In this document: one piece after another, positions 54,552 to 63,378 of the stretch | How the letters are laid out: the number at the start of each line of letters is the position of its first letter | Numbering within the stretch: position 1 is the stretch's first letter | DNA from: JAJZMY01 sp964604635 | GTDB taxonomy: Archaea; Micrarchaeota; Micrarchaeia; Micrarchaeales; Micrarchaeaceae | Direction of reading: 5' to 3' | Assembly (NCBI GenBank): GCA_964604635.1 | Contig: CAZRZO010000002.1 | Location: 4,700-68,699, forward strand | Length of the DNA stretch: 64,000 nucleotides | Notes under the pieces: generated by a model | Database searches by the model: none | What the model saw: the letters and a program-made list of their open reading frames with translations, nothing else | What the model was told of the DNA's origin: nothing | Translations under genes and position numbers: made by a program

Positions 54552-56093
54552 TTAATCTTCTATTATGTCGTATTTTTTAAGTGTGTTTGGTAATTCATTT
54601 ATTATATCATCAGGAATAATATGTAGACCTTTTTCTTGGAATAATTTATCTGATATTTTTTTATGTATATACACACTAGCAACAGCTGATTCAAATGGAT
54701 TTTTATGTAATGCTGTGTAGCTTCCAATAATTCCTGATAAAACATCACCACTTCCCATAATTGCTAATGCTGGATTTGATGTTTTATTTATTTTTAATAA
54801 AGTTCCATTTGTTATTATTGTTTTATTTCCCTTTAAAACTAATGTGCAATTATAGTTTTTTGCAAATTCAATTGCAATATCAATTTTTTCTTCAAACCTA
54901 GCTTCATGCAAATCAATATTAGTTAATTTAAAAAATTCTCCTTCATGTGGTGTTATAATTGTTTTTGAATTTAAGATTTTTTTATTTTTTGCGACTAATT
55001 TTATTGCGTCTCCATCAATAATACTAATATTATTTTTTTTACTTTCTGATTGAATTAATTTTGATAAAAATTCAATTGATATTTGATTTGAGATACCTGG
55101 TCCAATTACTATTGAACTATGTTTTATATCTGAAATTGATTTTAATGTTTCATTGGTTTTTTTGAAGTCAACTGAATTTATAATTAAATCAGCTGAAATT
55201 GTTTTAACAATATTTTCAATTATTTTTGGAACAATAACTGTTACATAACCTGAACCAGTTCTTAATGTTGCAAGTGCATTTTTTGCAGCAAATCCACTTA
55301 ATAATGGAGAACCATGATATTTTTCACTACCTCCAATAATAAGAACAGAACCATTGCTGAATTTATTCATATTAATGTTTCTTGATTCAGTTGCTAAAGT
55401 AATATCTCCACGTCCTGTTAATAATTCTGCTGAAATAGGTATTTTATTATCAATTGTTGTTATAAAATTTTTAATTGCTCTTGTTTTAACTAGTCCATAT
55501 TTTAATTTATATAAGCAAAAAACAGTATTTGCATTTACAAAGTCAATATTAGTTGTTCCAGTATCTGGATTAATGCCAGTTGGTATATCTATTGAAATGA
55601 TTTTTTTCCCTGATTTATTTATTAAATTTACTGCTTTTGATATAAATTTAGATAATCTTCCCTTTAATCCAGTGCTTATTATTGAATCAATAATAATTTC
55701 ATTATTTTTTAAATGTGATTCTAATTCTAATATATTATATTCATTTAATGATTTTATTTCAATTAAATCATTTAAAATATTGTAATTGAATATTGTTTCT
55801 TTATTTTTAATTTCTTTGTAATCACTTAAAATAACAACATCAAGATTAACATAATTTATTAAGTGCCTTGCAATACTTAAACCAATTGCACCTAAATATC
55901 CCCTGCCACAAATGATGCAAATATCTTTTCCTTTATGTCTTTGTTTTATTCTGTTTGCGAGTGCAAATCCTGAATTTTCTATTAGTGATCTATTTTCTAA
56001 TCCTAATTCATTTGCATTTAAAATAATTGAATGATATTCTTTAACACTCAATATTTTTTTTGTATAAATTGCAAAATCTTTTAATGTTTTCAT
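54552..56093 (-). CDS. nnr: Bifunctional NAD(P)H-hydrate epimerase / ADP-dependent dehydratase
   Basis: A 513-aa repair enzyme for hydrated NADH and NADPH. The N-terminal YjeF_N epimerase domain includes KEYHSIILNANELGLENRSL and IDSIISTGLKGRLS, but the NADHX-binding loop, usually GNNGGDG, is CGRGYLGAIGL (residues 62-72). The epimerase half may therefore be altered. The C-terminal dehydratase has IVIGPGIS, IIDGDAIKL, TIITPHEGEFFKL and IMGSGDVLSGIIGSY, all conserved. It lies just upstream of the GT-C-like gene. Confidence 0.9.
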   Translation of the reverse strand: MKTLKDFAIYTKKILSVKEYHSIILNANELGLENRSLIENSGFALANRIKQRHKGKDICIICGRGYLGAIGLSIARHLINYVNLDVVILSDYKEIKNKETIFNYNILNDLIEIKSLNEYNILELESHLKNNEIIIDSIISTGLKGRLSKFISKAVNLINKSGKKIISIDIPTGINPDTGTTNIDFVNANTVFCLYKLKYGLVKTRAIKNFITTIDNKIPISAELLTGRGDITLATESRNINMNKFSNGSVLIIGGSEKYHGSPLLSGFAAKNALATLRTGSGYVTVIVPKIIENIVKTISADLIINSVDFKKTNETLKSISDIKHSSIVIGPGISNQISIEFLSKLIQSESKKNNISIIDGDAIKLVAKNKKILNSKTIITPHEGEFFKLTNIDLHEARFEEKIDIAIEFAKNYNCTLVLKGNKTIITNGTLLKINKTSNPALAIMGSGDVLSGIIGSYTALHKNPFESAVASVYIHKKISDKLFQEKGLHIIPDDIINELPNTLKKYDIIED

Positions 56094-56246
56094 AAAAATT
56101 CTATTATTTTTTATTTTTTAAATATATGTTCTTTAAATATAAAATAATTTAATAAAAAATTCTAAATATATTAAATATTTATATTATTTATAATTATTAA
56201 CTTCAATTTATTATATTTCTTGTATATTTACATTATTACTGATTTC

Positions 56247-57200
56247 ATGACAAAAATTTATAAATCAAATGACAAATTAATTATTTACATTCCAATTGAT
56301 ATTGAAAATGAATTAGATTTAAAAGCAGGGGATGAAATTGATTTTTTTAAATATAAAAATAAATTATATTTATTTGCAAAAAAAGAGGATATTGTAAAAA
56401 TAATGTTGTCTAATACTGATGTTAATACTGATGTTAATACTGATGTTAATATAGATGCAAATACAGTACAAGTTAGTAATCAAGTAGAAAACAATATAAA
56501 TGCAGTAAATAATAATGACAATACAGTTACTAAAGAATATTTAAGTGTATTAAGAAAATTAAATGGATTAAGTTTTAATAAGAGAACACAAGAGAGTATA
56601 AGTAAAATTTTAAACAATTCAGAAAAGCAGATTCTGCTAGAAATGATTAATAAAAAATTCGTTTTTTTAATTAAGAAAAATGAAGATTTTGTTTATAGTA
56701 TTTCTAAATACATTTATCCTAAATTAAAGGAAAACAATTATTCTAATTCTATTCAAAGTAATCAAGAAATTAATAAATCAAGTAATTATAAATCAAGTAC
56801 TAATCAAAATTATCAAATTCATAATGTATTAAATACTTTAGGAACTAACGAAGAAGTACTAAAAAATTATCAAAATTTTATTGAGACAAATGGTTATTTA
56901 GTTATTAACAATGAAGCAGAAGCAGGTGATTTTTCTAAGTTTATGGAAGAAAGTATAAGGCATGGATATATTATTGGAACAAGAGCTTTTAATAAAAAAT
57001 TCTATATTGCTTTAAAATCTTTTGTAATTAGAATTAGTCCAAAAATTATTGGGATTATGGGGAGTAAAAAAATGACTATTAAAGAAATTGCAGAACATTT
57101 AAATATTCCACAAGATGGCATAAGATCAATATTATACATTATTGCTGAAAAAGGAGAAATTTCAGAAGTAACACCAGATATTTTTAGAGTTGTTTCTTAA
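56247..57200 (+). CDS. Putative transcription regulator: AbrB-like N-terminus, winged-helix C-terminus
   Basis: A ~317-aa protein. Residues ~1-45 look like a swapped-hairpin AbrB/SpoVT domain (MTKIYKSNDKLIIYIPIDIE, then LKAGDEIDFF). A linker follows with three tandem TDVN units encoded by a 12-bp repeat (56412-56447) and further Asn/Ser-rich sequence. The C-terminus (MTIKEIAEHLNIPQDGIRSI) is winged-helix-like. The ATG at 56247 is chosen because it starts the AbrB domain, and a TTG at 56220 is also open. Target genes are unknown. Confidence 0.65.
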   Translation: MTKIYKSNDKLIIYIPIDIENELDLKAGDEIDFFKYKNKLYLFAKKEDIVKIMLSNTDVNTDVNTDVNIDANTVQVSNQVENNINAVNNNDNTVTKEYLSVLRKLNGLSFNKRTQESISKILNNSEKQILLEMINKKFVFLIKKNEDFVYSISKYIYPKLKENNYSNSIQSNQEINKSSNYKSSTNQNYQIHNVLNTLGTNEEVLKNYQNFIETNGYLVINNEAEAGDFSKFMEESIRHGYIIGTRAFNKKFYIALKSFVIRISPKIIGIMGSKKMTIKEIAEHLNIPQDGIRSILYIIAEKGEISEVTPDIFRVVS

Positions 57201-57554
57201 TTTTAATATATTAAAAATTTAAATGATTAAATAAATTACAAAAACAAAAAAACCAATTTTTTAGAAACATTAAAGAATTTTCTATTTTAATAATTAAATA
57301 ATAATTTGTAAAAAAATGATAAATTATTGAAACAAAAATAAATAAACATTAGTAATATTATTGATATTAATTAAAATTATAAAATTATTTAAAATAATTA
57401 ATTATAAACATTTATTTGATTTTTTTAAAATTATTTATACTTATAATAAAAATAAGTATTTTAATAAAAAAATAATTATTATATATACAATAAAAGTATA
57501 AAAATAATTAATATCAGTTCTTTATTTTACTTTGTTTTTAGAATAGACGAGATT
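57201..57554. other. AT-rich intergenic region upstream of dnaG
   Basis: A 354-bp region with no convincing ORF. It contains a perfect 8-bp inverted repeat ATACTTAT/ATAAGTAT with a 7-bp spacer (57437-57459). About 20 bp later there is a likely TATA box (57479-57487). The rest is low-complexity AT. Confidence 0.4.
57479..57487 (+). promoter_or_regulatory. TATA box for dnaG
   Basis: TTATATATA lies ~70 bp before the dnaG ATG and just after the inverted repeat at 57437-57459. Confidence 0.4.
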
Positions 57555-59000
57555 ATGGGAAAAAAATATATTGATATTGTTAAGTATGTTGTTGAATCTG
57601 ATTTTGAGATAAATGGAAATGTTGAAAAACCAGATATTATTGGTGCAATTTTTGGACAAACAGAAGGTCTAATTGGTGCTGATCTTGATTTAAAGGAATT
57701 GCAAAGAAATGGAAAAATAGGTAGAATTGAAATTGAATTTGCAAATAATAATAATAATAAAACATCTGGAAAATTATTTCTTCCTTCTTCATTAGGACGA
57801 GTAGAAACATGTATTTTAGGTGCTTCAATTGAATCAGTTGATAGAGTAGGTCCTTTTGAAACTTATTTTAAAGTATTAAAAGTAGAAGATACAAGAAATG
57901 AAAAAAGAAAGCATATAATAGAGAGAGCAAAGAATTTAATAAAAATATTACTTTCAACAGAAATTCCAGATAGCAAGGAAATAAGTGAAATGGTTGAATC
58001 AGATGTTAAAATAAGTACAATAACTACTTTTGGACCTGAAAAATTTCCAGCTGGACCAGATGTTGGTAAAAGCGAAGAACTTATTTTAGTTGAAGGAAGA
58101 GCAGATGTTCTAAATTTAATTAAAAATGATATTAATAATTGTATTGCTATTGGTGGTGCAACAAATAATATACCTAATACAATAATAAAATTAACAAATG
58201 AAAAAGAAACAACATTATTTGTTGATGGTGATAGAGGCGGAGAAATGATTATGAAGATTTTGCTAAATACAGCTGATATTGATTTCATATCAAGAGCTCC
58301 TGATGGAAAAGAAGTTGAAGAATTAGCAAGAAAAGAAATAATAAAAGCATTACATTCAAAAATGCCTGCCAGTCAAATGAGTAATAGACTAAATAGAGAA
58401 AGACAACCAAGAAAAAATAATATACAATACCCACAAAAAAAAGAAAGTAAATTCAATTTTGTAAATAATAATCATAATTTTAATGAAAAAAATAAAATAA
58501 ATTCTAATAATTTAGATGGTGATGATAATATAGTAAAAAGTGTTAGTGAAATAGTAAATAATTTACACAAGCAAGATCATCAAGACATTCAAAAGCAAGA
58601 TCATCAAGATAATAATAATCTAAATTTGAATATTAGAAATATTAATAATGAGGAAAGTGAACAAGAAGTTGAAATACCTTCAATAAATAATGATGTGGAA
58701 ATTCAAAATAAAATAAATTCTGAAATGATCAATACATTAAAAGATCTTCAAAATTCTTTAAGAGGAAGATTATATGATAAGAATAATAAAATAATTGAAG
58801 AAATTCCAATAAGAAGATTACTTCAAGCAATGCAAGATACAAAAAATATAAATACAATTGTATTTGATGGTATTATTACTCAGAGATTAGTAGAAATAGC
58901 AAATAAATATAATATAAAACAATTATATGGGTTAAGAGCTCAAATCTCAAAAAAATACAATAATATTTTAATTTATACCTCAGAAGATGGATTAGTATAA
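57555..59000 (+). CDS. dnaG: DnaG-type primase (archaeal, Toprim)
   Basis: A 481-aa archaeal DnaG. The N-terminal region has KPDIIGAIFGQTEGLIG (residues ~25-41) and GRIEIEF. The Toprim catalytic residues are Glu in LILVEGRADVLNLI and the Asp pair in FVDGDRGGEMIM. A ~110-aa Asn/Gln/Asp-rich linker includes a two-copy QDHQD unit encoded by a 24-bp tandem repeat (58569-58616). A conserved C-terminal domain follows. In archaea DnaG associates with the exosome, which is encoded elsewhere in this window. Confidence 0.93.
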   Translation: MGKKYIDIVKYVVESDFEINGNVEKPDIIGAIFGQTEGLIGADLDLKELQRNGKIGRIEIEFANNNNNKTSGKLFLPSSLGRVETCILGASIESVDRVGPFETYFKVLKVEDTRNEKRKHIIERAKNLIKILLSTEIPDSKEISEMVESDVKISTITTFGPEKFPAGPDVGKSEELILVEGRADVLNLIKNDINNCIAIGGATNNIPNTIIKLTNEKETTLFVDGDRGGEMIMKILLNTADIDFISRAPDGKEVEELARKEIIKALHSKMPASQMSNRLNRERQPRKNNIQYPQKKESKFNFVNNNHNFNEKNKINSNNLDGDDNIVKSVSEIVNNLHKQDHQDIQKQDHQDNNNLNLNIRNINNEESEQEVEIPSINNDVEIQNKINSEMINTLKDLQNSLRGRLYDKNNKIIEEIPIRRLLQAMQDTKNINTIVFDGIITQRLVEIANKYNIKQLYGLRAQISKKYNNILIYTSEDGLV

Positions 59001-59151
59001 TTTTATTATTTTTAATAATAATAAATATAAAAATTTTAAAATTATACTATAAAAAGCAATAGAATAAATCAAATATTATTTTGCTTAAATTAGACAATAA
59101 TAAAATACAATAAATTATTTTATTTTATAATAATATATAAAAAGATTTGTT

Positions 59152-59162
59152 TTATAATATAC
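59152..59162 (+). promoter_or_regulatory. Putative TATA element upstream of EF-1alpha
   Basis: TTTATAATATA lies about 95-105 bp before the tuf ATG. The region in between is AT-only, so the precise promoter is uncertain. Confidence 0.3.
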
Positions 59163-59256
59163 TTAAATTTATTTTAATTATTTAAATAAATTAAAAAAGA
59201 CTTATTTATCATTTTATTAAAATAAATTATAATTTTAAAAATATTAAGGTGAAGAA

Positions 59257-60531
59257 ATGGCTGACAAACCACATATGAATTTAATTTTTATAGGACATGT
59301 TGATCACGGAAAATCAACAACAGTTGGACGTTTATTGTATGAAACACATGTTATTACTGATAGAGATATCAATCGTTTTAAAGAATTAACACAACAATTG
59401 AATAGACCAACATTTGAATTTGCATTTGTAATGGATCAATTAAAAGAAGAAAGAGAAAGAGGAATAACAATTGATATTGCTCATAGAGACTTTCAAACAG
59501 AAAAGTTTTATTTTACAATAATTGATGCACCTGGTCATAAAGACTTTGTAAAAAATATGATAACAGGTGCTTCACAAGCAGATGCAGCAATTTTAGTTGT
59601 AAGCGCTGTTGATGGGATACAAGCACAAACAAGAGAACATGCAATTTTAGCAAGTGTTTTAGGTATAAAACAAGTAATTGTTGCTATTAATAAAATGGAT
59701 TCAGCTAATTTCTCAGAAGAAAAGTTTGAAGCAGTGAAGAAAACAGTAAGTGAATTATTAAAAACACTTGGATTTAAAATAGAAACAATACAATTTATAC
59801 CTTATTCTGCTTTAGAAGGAAGTAATATTAGTAAAAAACCAGAAAAAATGCAATGGTATAATGGTGTAACATTATTAGGTGCACTTGATAATTTAATTGT
59901 TCCTGAAAAACCATTAGACAAACCATTAAGATTACCAATACAAGATGTATTTAGTATTTCAGGATTTGGAACAGTTCCAGTAGGGCGAGTTGAAACAGGA
60001 GTAATTAAAATAGGAGAACCAATAATAATTATGCCTAGTGGAATAAAGACAGAAGTAAAAAGCATTGAAATGCATCATAAACAAATGCAACAAGCAGAAC
60101 CAGGAGATAATATTGGATTTAATATTAAAGGTATTGACAAAAAAAGCGTTAAAAGAGGTGATGTAATAGGACCTATATCAGATCCACCAACAGTTATTGA
60201 AGACTTTACTGCACAAGTAATTGTTTTGCATCATCAAAATGTAATTGCAAAAGGTTATACACCTGTTTTCCATATCCATACAGTACAAGTTGCATGTACA
60301 TTTGAAGAAATATTAGAGAAGAAAGATCCAAAAACAGGACAAGTATTAGAAAAGAATCCAACAACAATTAAAACAGGAGATATTGCAATTGTAAAAATAA
60401 AACCAACAAGACCAATTGTTGCAGAAAAGTTTAGTGAATTTCCACAATTAGGAAGATTTGCAATAAGAGATATGGGAGAAACAATTGGAGCAGGAGTTAT
60501 TTTAGAAATAACAAAGAAAGAAGTCAAATGA
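59257..60531 (+). CDS. tuf: Translation elongation factor 1-alpha (EF-Tu)
   Basis: A 424-aa GTPase that delivers aminoacyl-tRNA to the ribosome. G motifs are G1 GHVDHGKST (residues ~13-21), G2 in ERGITIDIA, G3 DAPGHKDFV and G4 NKMD. G5 lies around YSAL, and domains II and III are intact (VGRVETGVIKIG, FAIRDMGETIGAGVI). A strong AAGGTGAAGAA site precedes the ATG. uS10 follows 50 bp later (205 bp with the artefact gap), the usual archaeal order. Confidence 0.97.
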   Translation: MADKPHMNLIFIGHVDHGKSTTVGRLLYETHVITDRDINRFKELTQQLNRPTFEFAFVMDQLKEERERGITIDIAHRDFQTEKFYFTIIDAPGHKDFVKNMITGASQADAAILVVSAVDGIQAQTREHAILASVLGIKQVIVAINKMDSANFSEEKFEAVKKTVSELLKTLGFKIETIQFIPYSALEGSNISKKPEKMQWYNGVTLLGALDNLIVPEKPLDKPLRLPIQDVFSISGFGTVPVGRVETGVIKIGEPIIIMPSGIKTEVKSIEMHHKQMQQAEPGDNIGFNIKGIDKKSVKRGDVIGPISDPPTVIEDFTAQVIVLHHQNVIAKGYTPVFHIHTVQVACTFEEILEKKDPKTGQVLEKNPTTIKTGDIAIVKIKPTRPIVAEKFSEFPQLGRFAIRDMGETIGAGVILEITKKEVK

Positions 60532-60559
60532 AACTTTTAAGAAAAGTTTCATCAAAATT

Positions 60560-60614
60560 AAATATAAATAAAAGGATAATATGTCAATAGCTGCAATAAA
60601 ACTTGTAAGTACAA
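60560..60614. repeat. 55-bp direct copy left of third assembly gap
   Basis: Identical to 60715-60769 right of the N run, and it contains a first copy of the uS10 start codon. It is an unmerged contig overlap. Confidence 0.92.
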
Positions 60615-60714
60615 NNNNNNNNNNNNNNNNNNNNNNNNNNNNNNNNNNNNNNNNNNNNNNNNNNNNNNNNNNNNNNNNNNNNNNNNNNNNNNNNNNNNNN
60701 NNNNNNNNNNNNNN
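60615..60714. other. Assembly gap (100 N) with duplicated flanks
   Basis: One hundred N between identical 55-bp flanks. Collapsing the gap and one copy joins tuf and rps10 with a ~50-bp spacer. Confidence 0.95.
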
Positions 60715-60735
60715 AAATATAAATAAAAGGATAAT

Positions 60736-61041
60736 ATGTCAATAGCTGCAATAAAACTTGTAAGTACAAAAGCAACTGATATTGATTCTATTTCAAAGCA
60801 AATAATATCAATAGCAAATACTTTAAATATAAAAACAAAAGGCCCAATTCCATTGCCTGTTCATAAAATAATACAGACAACAAGAAAAACCCCATGTGCT
60901 GGTGGTAGTCATACTTTTGAAAAATGGCAAATACGAGTTCATAAACGTTTATTATATATTGAAAGTAATGAACAAGTATTGCGTCAAGTAATGCGAATAC
61001 AAGTTCCAGATACAGTACAAATTGAAATAAGCTTAAACTAA
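60736..61041 (+). CDS. rps10: 30S ribosomal protein uS10
   Basis: A 101-aa ribosomal protein. Typical segments are AAIKLVSTKATDIDSISKQI, GPIPLPVHKIIQTTRKTPC and WQIRVHKRLLYIES, with C-terminal VPDTVQIEISL. GGATAAT precedes the ATG. The first ~11 codons also occur left of the N gap at 60581, an assembly artefact, so the gene is intact. It follows tuf as in most archaea. Confidence 0.95.
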   Translation: MSIAAIKLVSTKATDIDSISKQIISIANTLNIKTKGPIPLPVHKIIQTTRKTPCAGGSHTFEKWQIRVHKRLLYIESNEQVLRQVMRIQVPDTVQIEISLN

Positions 61042-61309
61042 ATTATTTAATAATTTTAATATTAATACAAATATTAAACAAAAATAAATTCTAAAATATT
61101 TTTCTATTATTTTTGTTTTTTAAATAATAAAATTCTTAATTAATATAAGATTAATATATTATTTCTATCTTCTCAAATATATTTTATTTTTTAATATTGA
61201 AATTTATTTTTAATGTTTAATTTTGTTTTTATAATTTTAATATTAATCTTTATATATCTTTAATTATTAAAAATTAATTAAAGTTAAATTAAAAATTTTC
61301 TGGGGTTTT
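61042..61309. other. AT-rich spacer before the class III signal-peptide gene
   Basis: A spacer of about 270 bp without a convincing ORF or RNA gene. It should hold the uS10 terminator (T runs near 61100-61130) and the promoter of the next gene. Confidence 0.35.
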
Positions 61310-61318
61310 ATTATAAAT

Positions 61319-63364
61319 GTTTTAAATAAACAAAAGCGCAAAAAAGCGCAAAACGCAATAGAATTTCTTACAACATATTCATGGGCATTCATTGTTATTG
61401 GTCTTGTTATTGCTATTTTAAGTGTATTTATTAATTCAAATTTTGCATCATCTTCTATTACTTCAAAATGTTCAATTACTCCTTTATTTCCTTGTATTGA
61501 TACATTACTTTCATCATATAATTCAACAAAACCAATTACATACCAAATATTATTTAAAGATACTTTAGGATCTTCGATTCAAGGAACTTCTCTTTCATTT
61601 TCATCAAATGCTTTTAATGTTTCAGTAACTGATATTGGAGAGAATGGAACTAATTCATATCTTGGAAATTGTTATCCTAAATTTGCAAATTATGGTTCAA
61701 AAATTTTATGTTCTATTTCAATTCCAGGTAAAGTTGAACCACGTGTTGGTAGTTTAACACACATACATTTTTTAATAAATTATAGATTATGTGGAAACAT
61801 AATTAAATCATGTAAATCTTCTTCTCCATTATATAGTACTACTGGATATTCAAGTCAATCATTTGCAAAACAGATTAAATTTAATATTGTAAAATTTATA
61901 ATTAATCAACCAGGTGCAAATAGTTCAAAAACAATACTAAATGGTAATTTATATTCCTCGAATACTTCAGCAATTCTTTTATCTGGAAAATATTCATTAT
62001 TTCCTTCAATTCCAAATAATTATAAATTTATATCTTGGTCAATAAGTTCAATAAATAATGCTTCAACAATATCTTCAAATACTATTCCTCATGTTACTTT
62101 AAAATTAAATTCAAATACAACAATTAAATATTCTACATTATCATTATCAAAACCTAGTTTAATAAGTCAATTTGGTGATTCAATACTTTATCATGAAATT
62201 AATAATATTACATTAAATAGTAATGGTAGTATTGAACTTTTATCAAATGGAAATATTATTGCAACAGGAACAAATACTATTGTATATAATACAAATACAC
62301 TACAAACTGGAAATTATAATATTACTGGATTTAATACAAATACAAGTATTTATTCGAATAAAATAAATTTAACAATATATCCATTGCCTCCAAATATTGT
62401 ATCTTTTGTTCCTATTATTTTAAATAATACTCAAACAACACCAACATCTTCATCATATCAATTAACTTTATATATATCAGTAAGTCAATTATCTTCATAT
62501 AATGTTGATGCGAATGATCAAAACATGGAATATTTTTATGCAAATGGAACAATAATTCCTTCATGGATAGAATATATGAATAATAGTGACGGTGCACCAA
62601 ATGATCATACTACTGTTCTTTTAAAATTTATTAATAGTTTACCAAGACCTAATAGTTTATTAATAATTTATATGGGTATTGCACCTAGTTCAGTTAATCT
62701 TTTAAATAATAATAATGTTGGAGAAGCACCACAATTAAGTAGTACTTATGCAGAGTATGATGATGGTGCAAACGTGTTTTCTTTCTATGATAATTTTGCA
62801 GGAACAACATTAAGTAATATATGGCAAATTCATGGGAATCCAATAATATCTGTTAATGATGGTTTAACAATAAATAGTTTAACAATAAAAGAAGCATCAA
62901 TTACTACTGGATCTTTTTTTAGTGGAATTTTTTCAATATATCAAAAATCTTTATTAACAACTAATCTTAATTATGGTGTATTATTAGATTATAATTATTC
63001 TTCAAATACTGGTTATTTAATGAGAAGTTCTGGATATGATGGTCCTGATAATATTACATGGTATAATGATAATAATTCTACTTATACATTATTAGGGTTA
63101 TTACAATCTGCTGATTATTATTTACCAATACCAGATATTATACAGCCTACATCATATGTTTATAACAGTAGTTTTAATATTTCTGGATTTGCAAGAACTA
63201 TAGATGGATCATCCCCACTTATTAAACTTCCTGGTTCAAGTAGTTTATATAATAATGGTTCTATTGGTATTTATACTGCAAATGCTGAAATATTTGAGCA
63301 ATGGGTTTTAGTTAGGCGTTCATCACCAACAAATCTTCAAATAAATTTTGGAAATCTTGAATAA
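61319..63364 (+). CDS. Surface protein with class III signal peptide; no normal start codon in frame
   Basis: An open frame of ~680 codons without an in-frame ATG, GTG or TTG until 62384. The N-terminus is a typical archaeal class III (pilin-like) signal: QKRKKAQNAIEFLTTYSWAF followed by IVIGLVIAILSVF, with processing expected before NAIEF. An ATG at 61317 is out of frame and would join it if one T were added to the TTTT run at 61318-61321. Alternatively ATT at 61310, just after GGGG, starts it. The C-terminal half has a DUF2341-like beta domain (SWIEYM, LLIIYMGIAP). It is a secreted filament or surface component. Confidence 0.65.
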   Translation, partial: VLNKQKRKKAQNAIEFLTTYSWAFIVIGLVIAILSVFINSNFASSSITSKCSITPLFPCIDTLLSSYNSTKPITYQILFKDTLGSSIQGTSLSFSSNAFNVSVTDIGENGTNSYLGNCYPKFANYGSKILCSISIPGKVEPRVGSLTHIHFLINYRLCGNIIKSCKSSSPLYSTTGYSSQSFAKQIKFNIVKFIINQPGANSSKTILNGNLYSSNTSAILLSGKYSLFPSIPNNYKFISWSISSINNASTISSNTIPHVTLKLNSNTTIKYSTLSLSKPSLISQFGDSILYHEINNITLNSNGSIELLSNGNIIATGTNTIVYNTNTLQTGNYNITGFNTNTSIYSNKINLTIYPLPPNIVSFVPIILNNTQTTPTSSSYQLTLYISVSQLSSYNVDANDQNMEYFYANGTIIPSWIEYMNNSDGAPNDHTTVLLKFINSLPRPNSLLIIYMGIAPSSVNLLNNNNVGEAPQLSSTYAEYDDGANVFSFYDNFAGTTLSNIWQIHGNPIISVNDGLTINSLTIKEASITTGSFFSGIFSIYQKSLLTTNLNYGVLLDYNYSSNTGYLMRSSGYDGPDNITWYNDNNSTYTLLGLLQSADYYLPIPDIIQPTSYVYNSSFNISGFARTIDGSSPLIKLPGSSSLYNNGSIGIYTANAEIFEQWVLVRRSSPTNLQINFGNLE

Positions 63365-63378
63365 AAATAATGAATTAT

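Noticed and set aside
56412..56459. Short tandem repeat as a CRISPR-like array
   Set aside because: The units are 12 bp, contiguous without spacers and in frame within a coding gene. No Cas genes are present.
60584..60775. Minus-strand ORF with a run of unknown residues across the third N gap
   Set aside because: It exists only because the N run carries no stop codons and because the 55-bp flank is duplicated; it is antisense to uS10.
62384..63364. TTG at 62384 as the start of a separate 326-aa protein
   Set aside because: The same frame is open back to 61319 and begins with a clear class III signal peptide, so 62384 is internal.
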